Source: Rhabdornis inornatus (lineage: Eukaryota > Chordata > Aves > Passeriformes > Rhabdornithidae). Taken from it: a DNA stretch of 64,000 nucleotides. The DNA lies in assembly GCA_013397075.1 (NCBI GenBank), contig VWZS01000157.1, positions 1,813,558 to 1,877,557 on the forward strand, in the 5' to 3' direction. Position numbers and translations under genes: made by a program. Below, piece by piece: positions 24,185 through 36,295 of the stretch (the first letter of the stretch is position 1; the number at the start of each line of letters is the position of its first letter). The notes under the pieces were generated by a model. The model ran no database searches. It saw only the letters and a program-made list of their open reading frames with translations, and had not been told where the DNA came from.

Positions 24185-26110
24185 TTCTGTTATCTGAACT
24201 CTTCCCTAGAAATAGTTTTCAAGAATATATTAAGAACTGAAAAGAAAGCGATAAAGTGTAAGATGTTGGTAAGATAATTTTAACACTTTCCTTTCACTTC
24301 ATGAGATATATATCTTGTTATAGATGCTGCAACAACGAAAACCAAAAGGAAATTTGTGTAACTCACAGGAATTTGATTTATGGCATTGAATTATTCACCA
24401 TTACAACTTTTCCCTTACAGTTAAATGTTTTCTGTACAGCTTTAAATGTTATTGTGATATATCCAATAGTTAAGATTCTTTTGATGTTCTGTTCAAATAC
24501 AAAGTTTGGAAAGTGTATATTCAGCAGCAACCTGTGCCGGAACAAGAAATCTACTAGAACACTCTCAAAATAGCAGCAGATGAAATATAGCTTATGAAGA
24601 GTTTTATTTGGAATAAGGATTGAGTATGGATTTAATGAAAATTACTCTGTACAAAGCACTTTCTTTTCTTTCTTAAAAAAAATCCACTCTGCAACTGCTT
24701 AAAGTTAAGCTTATACACAGTTTTTTTATTCACATTTTGTGAACTGTATGCCCTGTTACCAAATTCAGTAATGACAGCACAACATATAACTTGTCTAGCA
24801 GTGTACAGAACACTGGGGTCCCAAGTATGGATGGTGCAAATACGATGTTAATTTTGAAAGCCAGCAAATGAGAGCTCTATTTTACAAGAGTAGCAATGAG
24901 TATAAAAGCAACTTTATTTTAATTTTCAGTGTTTATACAGACAGAAATCTGATAGATATCTTATATAAAAGGTTTCACATCAAACAAAAATGAAGGCTGT
25001 ATGAACATTTTCATTGTCTTGGATGAACTGTGGATCAGGATTTCACTTCACTTGCCACTCACTGCTTTGGAAGCATGAAATACCATAGGCTGTAGATCTA
25101 TTAGGTTGTTCAATATGATCTTACTGCAATGGTTTCTAACACTGAAATTTTTTCCCTGTTTTCTTTCTTATGAAAGCTATTATTGGAAAAAGAGAAAAAA
25201 GTGTAATTACATTTTCCATAGAACAGAATTAGTTTGAAATGCACTGTCACAACAATTCATCTTGTAAATGTTATGCTCATGTGATGGAAGTTTTTAAAAA
25301 ATCATACAGCAGCTCAGTGTTGTGTGGAGTATCTACTATTCTCCTTTGTTTTTCAAACTCAAACAAGACAGCTGGAAAGGTTTTCATGGTTTGTTTCATT
25401 AAGAAGACATGTGACTGGTAGTGTGCCAGCACAGTTTTATTCTCAGCTGATGAAAGAGTAATAGAAGCTATAATCAAGAAAAAAAAAACACATTGTATTC
25501 AGTGCCTGGCTTTTTTATATTATTTTGATACAACTTTGCAAAGCAAACCTTGGAAACTTTACTTAAAAAAATACAAAATTATTGATATTGTCATTTGAAA
25601 GTAATCTCTACTTACTCTCCCAACCAAAACAATAAACTGGTTTAGTAACTTGAAAAATTAAGACTTTTGGGTAATTTAATTCTAACATTAACATCTTTCT
25701 GAAAAAGATTACCCACAGGAAACCCTCAATTACCTTCAATATTGGAATAATTAATATGAAACCAGGCTTTCATTGAGAAAAGACCAGATATTAATTTAAA
25801 AATTACACTTTATTTATAATTATCTAAATATTATATAATAATGAAACCCCTGATATTATTTTTATTTTTATTTTATTGTTATTAATAATTCATTAACAGC
25901 TGCTCAGAGCACAAGAGTTTTCTTTTTAATTCTCTAGACCCAGGTTGAACAAATGCCATCCAAACAAAATTTTCCCAGAATCTTTTGAAACCCAAACACT
26001 TGGACACCTTTGCATGCGTCCCTTCAGTAAGAGCAAAGGACGGAAGTCAAATTCCTAACTATGCCACCTCTGGGATATACGCAGGATAAGGGATAACCAT
26101 TTATTATTTC
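24185..26110. other. Unique AT-rich DNA, no gene seen
   Basis: No recognisable feature. The stretch from 25,740 to 25,900 is very AT-rich, with TTATT and AATAA runs. Confidence 0.5.
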
Positions 26111-26365
26111 TTAAGGGTTTCCTTTTTCCTTTTGAGAGGTCAAGTCCACTGTGATCTGATTGGAAGCAAAATCCCTCTGTGGCGCTTGAAGTTTGACTCT
26201 ATATTCTGGCTCTTCATTGCATGCTTGGGAATCTGCAGTCTTACTGACAGTCATGGGAGAAAACATCTGTCTCTGCTGACCGGTCTGGACCATTACTCCA
26301 CTGATCCCACACAAAAGCAATATGAATATAAGAAAGGCTAATAAAAAGCACTTTATTTTACTCAT
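26111..26365 (-). CDS. Candidate 84-aa secreted or membrane-anchored ORF, unrecognised
   Basis: I do not recognise this protein. The frame starts at an ATG on the minus strand. It has a short basic start (Lys3, Lys5), a hydrophobic stretch at about residues 7-25, then a polar, Gln-rich and charged tail to residue 84. This is the shape of a signal peptide or type II membrane anchor. A TATAAAAA box lies 46-53 bases upstream of the ATG, so a transcript could start about 20 bases before it. Against a real gene, the ATG context is weak (T at -3). An antisense frame of 69 codons overlaps it. There are no paired cysteines or known domain. A GTAAGA donor-like site at 26,244-26,239 could instead make this a first exon. 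It may be an accident of a locally less AT-rich stretch. Confidence 0.25.
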   Translation of the reverse strand: MSKIKCFLLAFLIFILLLCGISGVMVQTGQQRQMFSPMTVSKTADSQACNEEPEYRVKLQAPQRDFASNQITVDLTSQKEKGNP

Positions 26366-26410
26366 GCAATTGCATAATTTTTTCTGCTTCTCTTAGGCTG
26401 GAATTCTCGA

Positions 26411-26418
26411 TTTTTATA
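26411..26418 (-). promoter_or_regulatory. TATA-like box upstream of the 84-aa ORF
   Basis: TATAAAAA on the minus strand lies about 50 bases before the ATG of the candidate frame. Such matches are common in AT-rich DNA, so its value depends on whether a transcript starts near 26,385. Confidence 0.25.
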
Positions 26419-27857
26419 GTCAATATTCTCCTCCAGAGCTTAGCACAATTAATCTGTCCCATCCTGACATCTCCCTTCTTTTTTCTTCTCTGATTGGGGA
26501 AAAAAAGGTACATCTTTCAGTGAAGAAGTTGTATTTCTACTGCTGTGTAAAGGTTTTTATGCTGGAAACCAGAATTCTGATGCGCTATATTTCTCTTCAA
26601 GGAGCTATGAAATTCTCCTACCTTTCTGCAGTGGTTGTTACATACTCTTCAGTGAAGAATGTATAATTTCCTGAATTTCATTTTTTACTTCAGGCTACAC
26701 GTTAAAATATGCAAAAAAACCAAAACAGATGTTATATGTAAGGGCTTTTTCTTCTTCTTTTTGACTTTAGACAGTCCAGATATAAGGGAAATCAAACACC
26801 CCTAAGTGTAATAACTTGCACATGAAAAATTCTCAACATGTTTCTCTCAAATAAACTCAAGGGATGCTCATAGTATATATACACCTTACTTCAGATACAT
26901 CTATTGCCAACTTAATTTTGTAAAAATAGTCAAATAAGATATATAATAAAATAATGGAATACACTGTGAATTTTGAGTCACCAGAATGCATTTTATAGGA
27001 TAAACATTCTTAATTTTGATCTGTTCTTTATGCAATAATATTTGAAATAGATAGTTTCTGTTACTAACTACTTCAAACACCCAGAAATATTATACAAGTG
27101 ATGGTGGCTATAGGTATGGATTTTGAAAGAGCAATAAGGTCAAAACAGGCCCATTTTTTTGTTTGGGAAGGCATCAAGTACATCTAATATTGGGCAGGCA
27201 AAGGCCTCTATTTGTTATTCAAGCAGAGTGATTTCAGAGACCATACTTCTGGTTATCATGTTCCTTTTCTTGCATTTAAATATGTAGCAAACAAAGTTAA
27301 TCGAATTAAACAATTCTTCTTTGTTATATCATCATCTTTATCCATTTGATTAATATATCCCTCTCAGATCCTCACAGTCTGCAGTTTTCCTCCAGTAAGT
27401 TACATGCTAAGAAAACATTTAAAAAACTGTTGTCAAAATTGTGAAGAAAAGTGACACACAATTTCAGCATGTGAAGGAGAAAATAATCTATCTCTTGGAG
27501 GAATTGACTATCTCTACACATTTAGTTAACTTTTAATTAAAGACTAAGAATTATTATCTTCTCAAACAAAACAATGAATGCAGTGGGGTGTAACAATCAT
27601 TTTATCAGTTTTAATTATGCCAGTGCCTCACACTTATCTTTTCCTGGCACTGAAATATCATTCTTGAACTGCATAGATCAACAGAAATGGTATGCTTTTT
27701 TATATTGTTCTGTTACTTTCAGCCACAGCCAATGTTTCTGTTTCCTTGTTAATATGTATCTTCATATTTAAAAATAAAAGAAAAATTTATGCGTTTCCTC
27801 CTGGTCACTGCGATATTTGAAATGAAAAACTCTTGTTTAATTTCAGTGAAATGTATT
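26419..27857. other. Unique AT-rich DNA, no gene seen
   Basis: No gene or element was recognised between the candidate small frame and the ERV LTR. Confidence 0.5.
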
Positions 27858-27863
27858 ATTCTG
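27858..27863 (+). repeat. Putative left target-site duplication
   Basis: ATTCTG directly precedes the TGTTGTGG start of the LTR and is repeated at 28,580-28,585. A six-base match could be chance, but it sits exactly at a TG start. Confidence 0.4.
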
Positions 27864-28238
27864 TGTTGTGGTTCGTCATTTTATTGTTAAAACTTTATTG
27901 TTCTGTGTTCTGTAATGGTTTACCCCTAAGTTGTTCCCCCCTGATTTTAATTGTAATGGTTTGTTCCCCACCCACCTTAACCCTTGTCAGTCAACCCTGT
28001 ACCCAACCCACTTTCCAGAGTATTCCCTGTCCGTCTCCCCAATCTCCTCCCTGAGCCATGTCAATCCCCCCTGGCTCCTCCCTTTCTTCCCTGTCAGTCA
28101 TCCCATCCCTAGCCCTTCATTGGTTATACCCTGGTTTCCCCACTCATGTTCTCCCTGATTGATGAATTCTGTACACACACACCCCCCCAGTTGTTTTTAT
28201 TGGCTAATGGATGGTACCCTCCCATGGGGTGGGACCCC

Positions 28239-28246
28239 TATTTAAG
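28239..28246 (+). promoter_or_regulatory. LTR TATA box
   Basis: TATTTAAG lies 35 bases after an ATTGG motif and about 75 bases before AATAAA, the normal spacing of U3 promoter and R-region signals in a retroviral LTR. Confidence 0.65.
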
Positions 28247-28320
28247 TTTGTGTGCACAGCTTTTGCTTGCCTGTGGTAGTTCCTTCTCTCTGACTGCTGA
28301 CCTGTATCCTATCCCTCTCC

Positions 28321-28326
28321 AATAAA
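28321..28326 (+). terminator. LTR polyadenylation signal
   Basis: AATAAA in the R region of the LTR, downstream of the TATA box. It would direct 3' end formation of retroviral transcripts. Confidence 0.6.
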
Positions 28327-28585
28327 CCGTTCTCTGGACCTACCAAAGGACTCCTTCTCACTCTTTGCTCCCCTCCGGACCAGTTGCCGTCCCTGTGGTG
28401 AGGGCCACACACCCTTACCTACGATTCTCCAAGGAGATTCTAAGGAAGGGCCACTCGTGTCACAGGCCTGCCTGGAGCTAGCTGGGGTGTCCAGCTTGAG
28501 TCGACAAGTGGCAGGCCGTGTCAGTTCTGGTGTCATGAATTGCGTAAAAATTACGGAGGTACCAATATTTTTTCCTAGAATTCTG

Positions 28586-31500
28586 TGCTTAATTATTCTT
28601 TAAATTCAAAATCCCAACTAGCTGTCTCCAAATGCGGTAAAATTTATTGCAATAGGTTTGTGCTAAGCTTTATTTTGACTTAAATGAGATTAAATTTTTA
28701 AAGAATTTTCAGTTTCACTGGAATAGTTTGAACTTGTGAAGTAAATATTTTGAGTTGTGAAAACTCACTGTATTCCATTGCGGGCACACAAATAAAGCTA
28801 AACTAAATCAAACTACCAGACTTCAGCGATGTGAAGTCTGGCCTCCATCTCCAGAGACCTTCAGTTTTCTTTCTCCTTAGGGACATCATACTTCGTGAAA
28901 TGAACATAAAAATGGAATTTAATTATCATCTTGAACAAGGTTTACAAGAAGAAAAATGTACTGCATTTTTGGGGTTTTATGAGAGGGTGGCTTGCTCTCC
29001 CCAAAATGTCTAATAGTGATAGGAAGAAATTGTCTAGTTTGTGTATTTGTAGTTGCAAAATACAATATTTTTCTGTTCAGAGGTGGCTGTACTGTACTGG
29101 CAGCTAGCCCAGGACATGGTGACTAATTTACCAGGGAACTGGAAGGCTGTTGGGGAGTGTTCAGATTAGCAGCCAATGAAAATCAATGGAAATCTTTTCT
29201 TTTCAGAAGAGGAACTTTATATGAACAGAAGACAGTAAAAAAGGTAACTATTGCTTTAGGCAAGAACTGTGTGCTTCTCCAACCTTCTCTTCCATTTTGT
29301 TGTTTTAGGTTAGTAAGCGGGAAAAAAAAAACCACACAAAAAATAAACAAACAAACATAAAACCTACTTGCTTTCTGGAAAAAACAGATATAAATTATAT
29401 AAGTCCACCTGACAAGTAAACCTACATGATTTATTGCTTTAAATGTCAAGATTCAGATCAGGAAATTTCAAGGAAAAGAGGGAATAGAAATCTGTAAGAT
29501 GTTGCACAGGACAAATCACATCAACAGTATGTTTTCTGCATACAAACTTGCCACGTATATTCTACAATGTCAAATAGGCAAAATGATTATGAGGATCACA
29601 ACTTTCTCCTGACATTACTATTATATTGTTTCCTGATGGATAATCCTTTAGATGTCTTTAATTTATCAGTGTCAGAAATGTGACTTAATTCTTCTGTTTC
29701 TGCTAGTGGTATTATGTCTGATGTGTCACTGAGCCAGTGCTTTTAGTGATACCTCATGCAGAAACATCAGAATGAATAATGTAATCAATACCACTCCAGG
29801 TGAGCATTCACCCATAGACAAGAGTATTTACCTTGTGTTCAGTCTTCAGTCGTTTATTGACTTGCTTTAAGGTTTAGTAGGAAGTCAGTGACTTAGGGGA
29901 TACACAGAATGCCCAGCTGTGATGGTACACTTTTCCTATGCCTGTGGGAAGACTGAAAAAGAAATGTGAGTATATGCAAGCTTTTGATTACTTTTAAGAA
30001 GTAATGTACCAGAGTGAGGCATGCTGTGAAACAAGTCCCATGAAAATTGTTACATTTATGAAGAAAATAATTACTATTACATGTTAAAACTAAGTTCAGA
30101 AAATTTAGCTATAATCTGATATTCATAATTTTATGGCTTTTAATAAGCCCAGGATGTCTGAGATCAGAAAGAGTTTGAGAAGTCCTTGGCAAGTCTGAAA
30201 AAAACCTAGAATGTTGCAGGGTACTTATTGTAACTCCTTCATGTCTGGATTTAAAAGTTGAAGTTATTGCAAAATAAGAAGCAAGCTAGGGGTAAAATTA
30301 GTGCCAAAAAGTTGATGTTTTTAAATTTCATATCATTGTTTTCAGTAGTGTGCTATACAGTTTAGGAAATTGTATTCCTTAACCTTCCTCTTTACACAGA
30401 GAGCATGTAATAAGAATGATGGAAAAGCATTCAAGAGGTGCACATGCTTGAGTTTTTCAATTTTGGTATCTTTAAGATAATGTCGGACCATAGTTACAAA
30501 CTTTTACCGCTCCTCATTCCCAGGAAATTTAGGAAAATAAATATAAAATAATAAGAGAAGGTCAGAAATCTAATTTGCCACTTGCAGTGGTAGTGCAAAA
30601 GATTTTGTTGGGTTTTTTTTAATCTGATCTGTGTCTGTAGACTCTGCTTAAATATTTCAACTTTTATGTAGTGACAATGTAAGAATGGTAATTTTGTAAT
30701 TATAGTCATCAGTGTCCCACATGACAGTAGTCACATTTTTCTAGTTATGTCAGAGCACCATAGAAAATGACATGCTATTTTCCATGAAAAAATAATTTTG
30801 CGTATATCATAGAGCATTTTTTTTAAATTACATATATATTTCTACCATATTAGATGTCTTTCTTCTCTTTCTTCATTGAAATAACCTTATGTGCTATTTT
30901 CTTTTTGAGTACTGCTTTATGGTTAAAACTTGAACAGTTTAGTCTCTGATTTGGCAGGCCTGATGAGTTTTATGAGTCCAGAAAAAGTTTTGGATATTCA
31001 TTATCCAAGTGACTGTTTCTATTTACTTCAACATGAATTGTCCAACCATAACCTCTGAATCCAGCACATAAAGTTCTCTCCACAGTGAGCATTACTTTCA
31101 GAAAGCTTCTTCCTAAAAGCCTTCTGTTTGCATTCCCCTGTGTGATTCCAGTAAGTCATAAACAACTAGTAAGGTTAATAAATTGGTTTAACTATTTGTA
31201 CCTAGTCTTTCCAGCAAAACCGTCTGCTTGGCCTTTTTAACATTAAGACATCAACAGGCCTATTATAGTTTATTTATAGTTACTCAATTCTACTAAGTCT
31301 TTCAACATCCAAAGGAAAACATTTCCCTGTTCAGCAGTAAGATAATACATGTCTCAAAGAGTTATACTTTGAGACTGCATGCTGGTTCTGCTGCCTGTAG
31401 TATGAGATTTTTCTGCTGTCTCCTAAATGTACAGATATAGTGGGATATCTTTTTTACAAAATGATAAAAGGATGAGATATTTCTACGTTTTTTTCCATTA

Positions 31501-31821
31501 AAAGATTTTCAATATCTAGGTAATGAATTAATTTTATACAGTTTTTCAAAGTTCACCATATACAAAAGTCCATGGATTCATGGGATAAGCAGAATAATCA
31601 TGTAAGAACATTTAATGCCCATAGCAATAGCAGCACTGCTCTCAGTATGCAAGCAGGTACAGATAAAATGCCAACCTTCAGCTGTCTCATAGGTAAGTTA
31701 TACTTCAGAGATGAAAATGAGAAAGTATGAACTTCATTAAAGTACCATAAAAAATAATCAAAACCATTGCTAATACATTTAAGTAAGCCTTTTGAGTTAG
31801 CAGACTTTAAAAAAAGTAATT
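28586..31821. other. Unique AT-rich DNA, no gene seen
   Basis: About 3.2 kb with no recognisable gene or transposon. An A-rich run with repeated ACAAA lies near 29,321-29,357. Confidence 0.5.
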
Positions 31822-32422
31822 CAGGGAGACCCTGCACAGAGACCTCAAAAATGAGGGAGCTGGGTGATTACCAACCATATGGAGAGTTCACCAAGGGAAA
31901 TACCAGATTCTGCACCTGGGATGGGCCAGTCCTGGAGAGCTGAGATGCACTCTGGGGAATGGGTGGAAAGGGTCCTAGCCATTGATGAGTTGAATGTGAG
32001 GCAGCAGTGCCCTGGCAGCCAGGAGGGCCAGCCGTGTCTTGGGGTATGTCAGGCACAGCATCACCAGCGAGGCAAGGGAGGGGATTGTCCCAGGGCATCC
32101 TCACCTCAAGTGCTGCGTGCAGGTTTGAGTACCACAACATAAGAGAGATCTAAAGATAGAGAGTGTTTAAAAGAGGGCAACGAAGATGGTTAAGTGCCTT
32201 GTGGGGGAAACCATATGAGGAGCAGCTGACATCACTTGTTCTGTTCAGTCTGGAGCAGGCAGGGGAGTCCTCACTGCAGTCTACAACTTCCTCATGAGGG
32301 GAAGAGAAGGGGTGGACACTGATCTCTTCTCTCTGGTACCCAGTGTGCAGAGCCAGGAGTTGGACTAGATGATCCTTTTGGCGACTTTTCCATCCAACTC
32401 AGCATATTCTGTGATTCTGTGA
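31822..32422 (+). mobile_element. CR1: CR1 LINE, 0.6 kb 3' region
   Basis: Sense CR1 with motifs in order: GTTCACCAAGGGAAATACCA, GATTCTGCACCTGGGATGG, TTTGAGTACCACAAC, GTTCTGTTCAGTCTGGAGCA, TCTACAACTTCCTCATGAGG, GAGTTGGACTAGATGATCC and a terminal ATTCTGTGATTCTGTGAA tail. It is the longest CR1 copy here and carries overlapping open frames on both strands (31,864-32,142 and 31,868-32,140), which are not genes. It is 5'-truncated. Confidence 0.93.
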
Positions 32423-35400
32423 AATATAAGCAACAGGACAAATGCAAAGAAAGCTACTCTGCTATATTCAAATTTATTTACTTTTTCACCAAGGAAAGTT
32501 CGCCCTGAAAAAGGTCACTCATGTGAAATTATTAAAGTACCAAAACAAAAGGACACTTAAACACTGTACAAACCTACCAGTTTTCTCTGTTGTAAGGTGG
32601 AATCAATTTCATTTGATTTAGGTTGCAGATGGAGAAGTATCAGTTTGAAATCATAGAGTTGATCCTGCATTTCCCCTTATTGTTCAAACCATAAATGTGG
32701 AAGATATAATACCATTTATCTTGGAATAGAAACAGTATTTAAATACAAATATCCTTTGCAAAAGCACACACATTTAAACGTAAGGCAAAAGCCATTATTT
32801 TTTATAACATAACCAGAACAGGGCATACAATTCTTGATATCCCAGATCCTCATGTATTTCCTTCTTCCACTTGTCAAGTAGTCAGTGAGAACCAATTAAG
32901 GCCAGTATTTCTTCAGGGTAAAAAAAATAATTCTCTGCTCAATTACTGAAAAGTGATATAGCTCTCCATTTTCACTTGTCTTTCTGGTCTTCCTGATTTA
33001 TAATTCAAATTTTCTGATAACCCAGTCTCCTCTTTGCCTGATTTTTTTTTTTTAGCAAGGAAATGTGCCAAATTTTAATAATAATTGTTTTTTTTTCTCT
33101 TAGAAGTCAAGTCAGTGCAAGTCTGAGGCTAAATTTTTGTATAACAGCATTATTCATCTTTTTTTTCTTCTTTTCTATACCCAATCCCATTACTTTATTA
33201 CCCAGTTATTTTACCAATTCTTCTGTAATTTATTCTAATATTTACACATACGAATAGCAGCTTAAAATGTTACAGTGAGGACATAGTTGTAAAACAAGAT
33301 AAGATGACCATGCATATTTTTGTAAAAGATCTGTCCCTTAGAGAGATTGTACATCTTGTGCTTTAAGAAAAAAATTTTTATTTAATTCATTTGTCACAGT
33401 AAGAAAAAACTACAGTCAATCAAACCTTCACATGACAGCACTAAGGTTGTAACTGATGATTAAATCCAGATTTTATTTGTTTTTTTTCAGTTCCTTGGAC
33501 AAAGCTCAATAGCATATCTTTAAGAAATAACATTTAAGTTTAATATTTTGCCAGTTAAAATGTGCATTAGTCTAAACGTCTGTATTTCCTACTTGCAACC
33601 TTAAAATAGTAAAAGAGAATGAGACAAAAAAGAATCCAGAAAATTGCAATGAAGATGTACTTCTTTCCTGGAAATGTTGAGTGAGTACTGAAGGCAGAAT
33701 GCATCTTTGTTTTTCATTAATTGTAGGTTCATTTGTCATGGCCAAGAATTCTTTTATGATGGCTATAAGCCTTTACAAAAGCTATAAGCTGGCCCTCAGG
33801 AAAGCACATTCCAGTCTCACTAACTTATAAATAGAGGACTCTGTTCTGACAGAGATTAGCTGCTTGTGGTGTGTTCTTAGCTACTGAAGAGCTGAAGGTG
33901 AGCTTCAGAGATGTGTGTGGAACAAAAGACAAGGCACTTCTCTTGAGCTTAAGCAAAGGCCAGCATGACTTTCAAAAGAGAACTGAAGAGAAAGACTCCT
34001 GCAAAAAAGAACCACTGTGCTGATATTACTTTCAGAACCTTTACGAAAATAATTTTTTGATGGATAAAGAACATTAGATGGAGGTAAAAAATCTGGAAAT
34101 TACTGAACAAATAACATTATTACATACTCCTCTGGCATTTCTTCATGTGAAATGTGAGCTGGCTTTACTGAAAGCTATGACAAACACTATGCTCTGATCT
34201 CAAGAAATGGTGGTATCAATTTCTTTAGAACCTTTAATACTGGAAGATATTGAAATTCTTTTAAAATCTTATCAAAATTTCTTCAGAAAGAAAGAAAACA
34301 GAGAGCAAGAAAGAGATCCAAATTCTAAGAGAGCTGTAGATAGAATCATCCCATATGTTAATGTATTTGCCATATAAAGTTGAAATTTAAAATGAAAAAA
34401 AATCATAATTCTCAAAATAGCTATCTGTCAGGGTTTGCACCCTGAATTCATGTTAAATTGATCAAGGTGTAGCCATAATGATCATGAAAATAATAATTAT
34501 ATCACCAAAAGCTAGTTACTTTAATTTGTTAAAATTTTATTTTCAGGTCTTTAACCAATAAAAACAGCTTTAGCATTAGCTTTCTCTGGAAGATTCCACA
34601 AGCTGCATTTACTATACTCGTACCAATTCCGTTATGTTACAGAATCTCTGTCAAAGAAATATTCTGCAAAAGTTTGGCACTCTGGTTAAGTGGTCTTCTT
34701 CTGACCAAAGATTCCTTGTAGAAGTATCAAACTGAAGTGTGCAGTTTATGTGAATATTTATGCTAAGTGACTTGCCCTAAAACTGGCAACTGTTATCATC
34801 TCAGACCCTTTTTAACAAGTACTTTGAAGTAAGGACAGTGAGTAATTAGAAAACCAAAGCAGAACAAACACAGGGAGAAAAGAACTGTAAGGGTACCATG
34901 AATTCTAATAAACCATAACAGAATCCTTTGTATATGTAAAATGTGTTGTAACTACTTAATACAAGTTATCATAAGGTAACAACTCGTAGTTTGTAATACC
35001 ATATCAGTTTTTGGAGAAAAGTGAAAACTTTTTCAGGAATACATTTCACCTACAAAAATTATGCTGTGATTTGTTAAAAGTAGACACCACTTGTCTGTAA
35101 GGATTCAGAAGATGATTTGTTTTAGGTTTTGATTTTCATTTTTTTAATATAGTTTTTTTCCTCTGTTTTATGAGGAAATTAATTAATTTAAAATAATGGA
35201 AAATAAGTTTTTCTCTGCTTTATTACTCTCAGTTTGCCATGTCTAGAAGTGCTAGCATTAACTCTTCAACTTGCCTTAAAATGCTGATCCACTTTTTTTT
35301 TTATTATATAGCGAAAAATCCCCAAGCTTTCACCTTTATTTTGAGTCATAACAATAGTTTGTGCTCTAGCAATAAGTTACAATTTTTAGCAATATATATT

Positions 35401-36106
35401 CAAAATTTTTATAGATATTTTTCTTTCAGTAGGAAAGATAAAATATGGGAATATGAAAATGTCTAGATTAAATTAAAATGTAATGAATAGCATTGGTTTA
35501 GCTGCAATTATAAGGCTAGGTTCAGCCTGCATAATTTCATAAATAGCCTGAGACAATAATTTTTTATGAGATTCTCAATCACAGATTTATCTTGGCTTTG
35601 AAAGAAAGGGTATGTATTATGTTGAAGGCTCTCTGCACTTGTTTTCACAAGCAGAAGGAAACAAAATCCAGGCTATGTGAATAATTAGGAAAAAATAGAC
35701 AGCTTTATGATAGTGTTATTTTTTACCTCAGTCCCACACAGTCTTTCACATTGATTTCTTACATTCTTACCCTGAAGCAGAAAAGACCGTGCTCAAAAGT
35801 CTCATCAGCCTGACAACGTGAAAGGGATTCTGTACAAACAAACATAGTAAAAACACAAAAGGAAGGAAGAATCATAGAGTGACAGCAGCCTCACAGAATG
35901 ACAGGTAACACATTGTCAAAGGAATTAAGGTAAATTGGAGGTAATACAGGGACAAAATCTTTTTTTAATGGTACCAAAATTTGGTTTACTTGTAAATATG
36001 TTTTATTTCTGCATTGCTCTATCTCCTCTCATACTCTTGATAAGGAGTCCTTCTGATAGACCTTTATAAATTGAACCACTTGGAGCTGCCATTTTCCTGT
36101 ATGATC
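32423..36106. other. Unique DNA with one promoter-like site
   Basis: Mostly AT-rich sequence without recognisable genes. The exception is a TATA-box and splice-donor arrangement at 33,826-33,903, listed separately. A short AATCATAGAG...CACAGAATGACAG patch near 35,871-35,902 recalls CR1 ends but is too short to call. Confidence 0.5.
33826..33903 (+). promoter_or_regulatory. Candidate core promoter with short first exon
   Basis: TATAAATA (33,826-33,833) is a consensus TATA box. About 65 bases downstream is CTGAAG|GTGAGC, a good splice donor whose G lies at 33,898. A start near 33,857 would give a non-coding first exon of about 40 bases, an arrangement seen in many tissue-specific vertebrate genes. 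No downstream coding exon was recognised. It could be chance. Confidence 0.25.
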
Positions 36107-36295
36107 AGAGAATCATAGAAGGATTTGACCCGGAAGGCACATTTAAAGGTAATTTAGTCCAAGCTCGCTGCAATAAACAGGGACGTCTTCAACTAGATTA
36201 GGCTGCTCAGAGAACTGTTTAATCAGACCTTGAATGTTTTTGGACATGAAGTGGCAACTTGTTGGGCAACCTGTTTCAGGGTTTTATACCACTTG
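36107..36295 (-). mobile_element. CR1: CR1 LINE 3' end, minus strand
   Basis: The reverse complement of the CR1 end starts AGAATCATAGAAGGATTTGA. It continues with GGCACATTTAAAGGTAATTT, CAACTAGATTAGGCTGCTCA, CTTGAATGTTTTTGGACATG and GGGCAACCTGTTTCAGGGTT. Similarity fades after about 36,295. It is an old, diverged and 5'-truncated copy. Confidence 0.88.

Larger units (their letters stand above)
27864..28579 (+). mobile_element. Solo-type ERV LTR, plus strand
   Basis: A 0.7 kb block sharply richer in C than its flanks has LTR architecture. It starts with TGTTGTGGTT. It then has a C-rich U3, ATTGG (CCAAT) motifs at 28,119 and 28,199, a TATTTAAG box at 28,239-28,246, an AATAAA at 28,321-28,326 and about 250 bases of U5-like sequence. 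The six bases ATTCTG occur immediately before 27,864 and again at 28,580-28,585, consistent with a 6-bp target duplication as in ERVK-type insertions. With that right edge the LTR ends TAGA instead of the usual CA, which one substitution could explain. There is no internal retroviral sequence on either side. A different edge near the CA at 28,535 is possible. Confidence 0.75.

Noticed and set aside
26132..26341. 69-codon plus-strand open frame
   Set aside because: It is the antisense shadow of the candidate 84-codon frame, with no signal peptide or promoter of its own.
28309..28536. 75-codon minus-strand open frame
   Set aside because: It is antisense within the R-U5 part of an ERV LTR and has no recognisable domain.
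31864..32142. Open frames of about 90 codons on both strands
   Set aside because: They are inside a sense CR1 3' region and mirror each other. They are not host genes and do not preserve a CR1 reverse transcriptase.
35871..35902. AATCATAGAG...CACAGAATGACAG as a CR1 end
   Set aside because: The match is only a few short words with no further CR1 sequence beside it.
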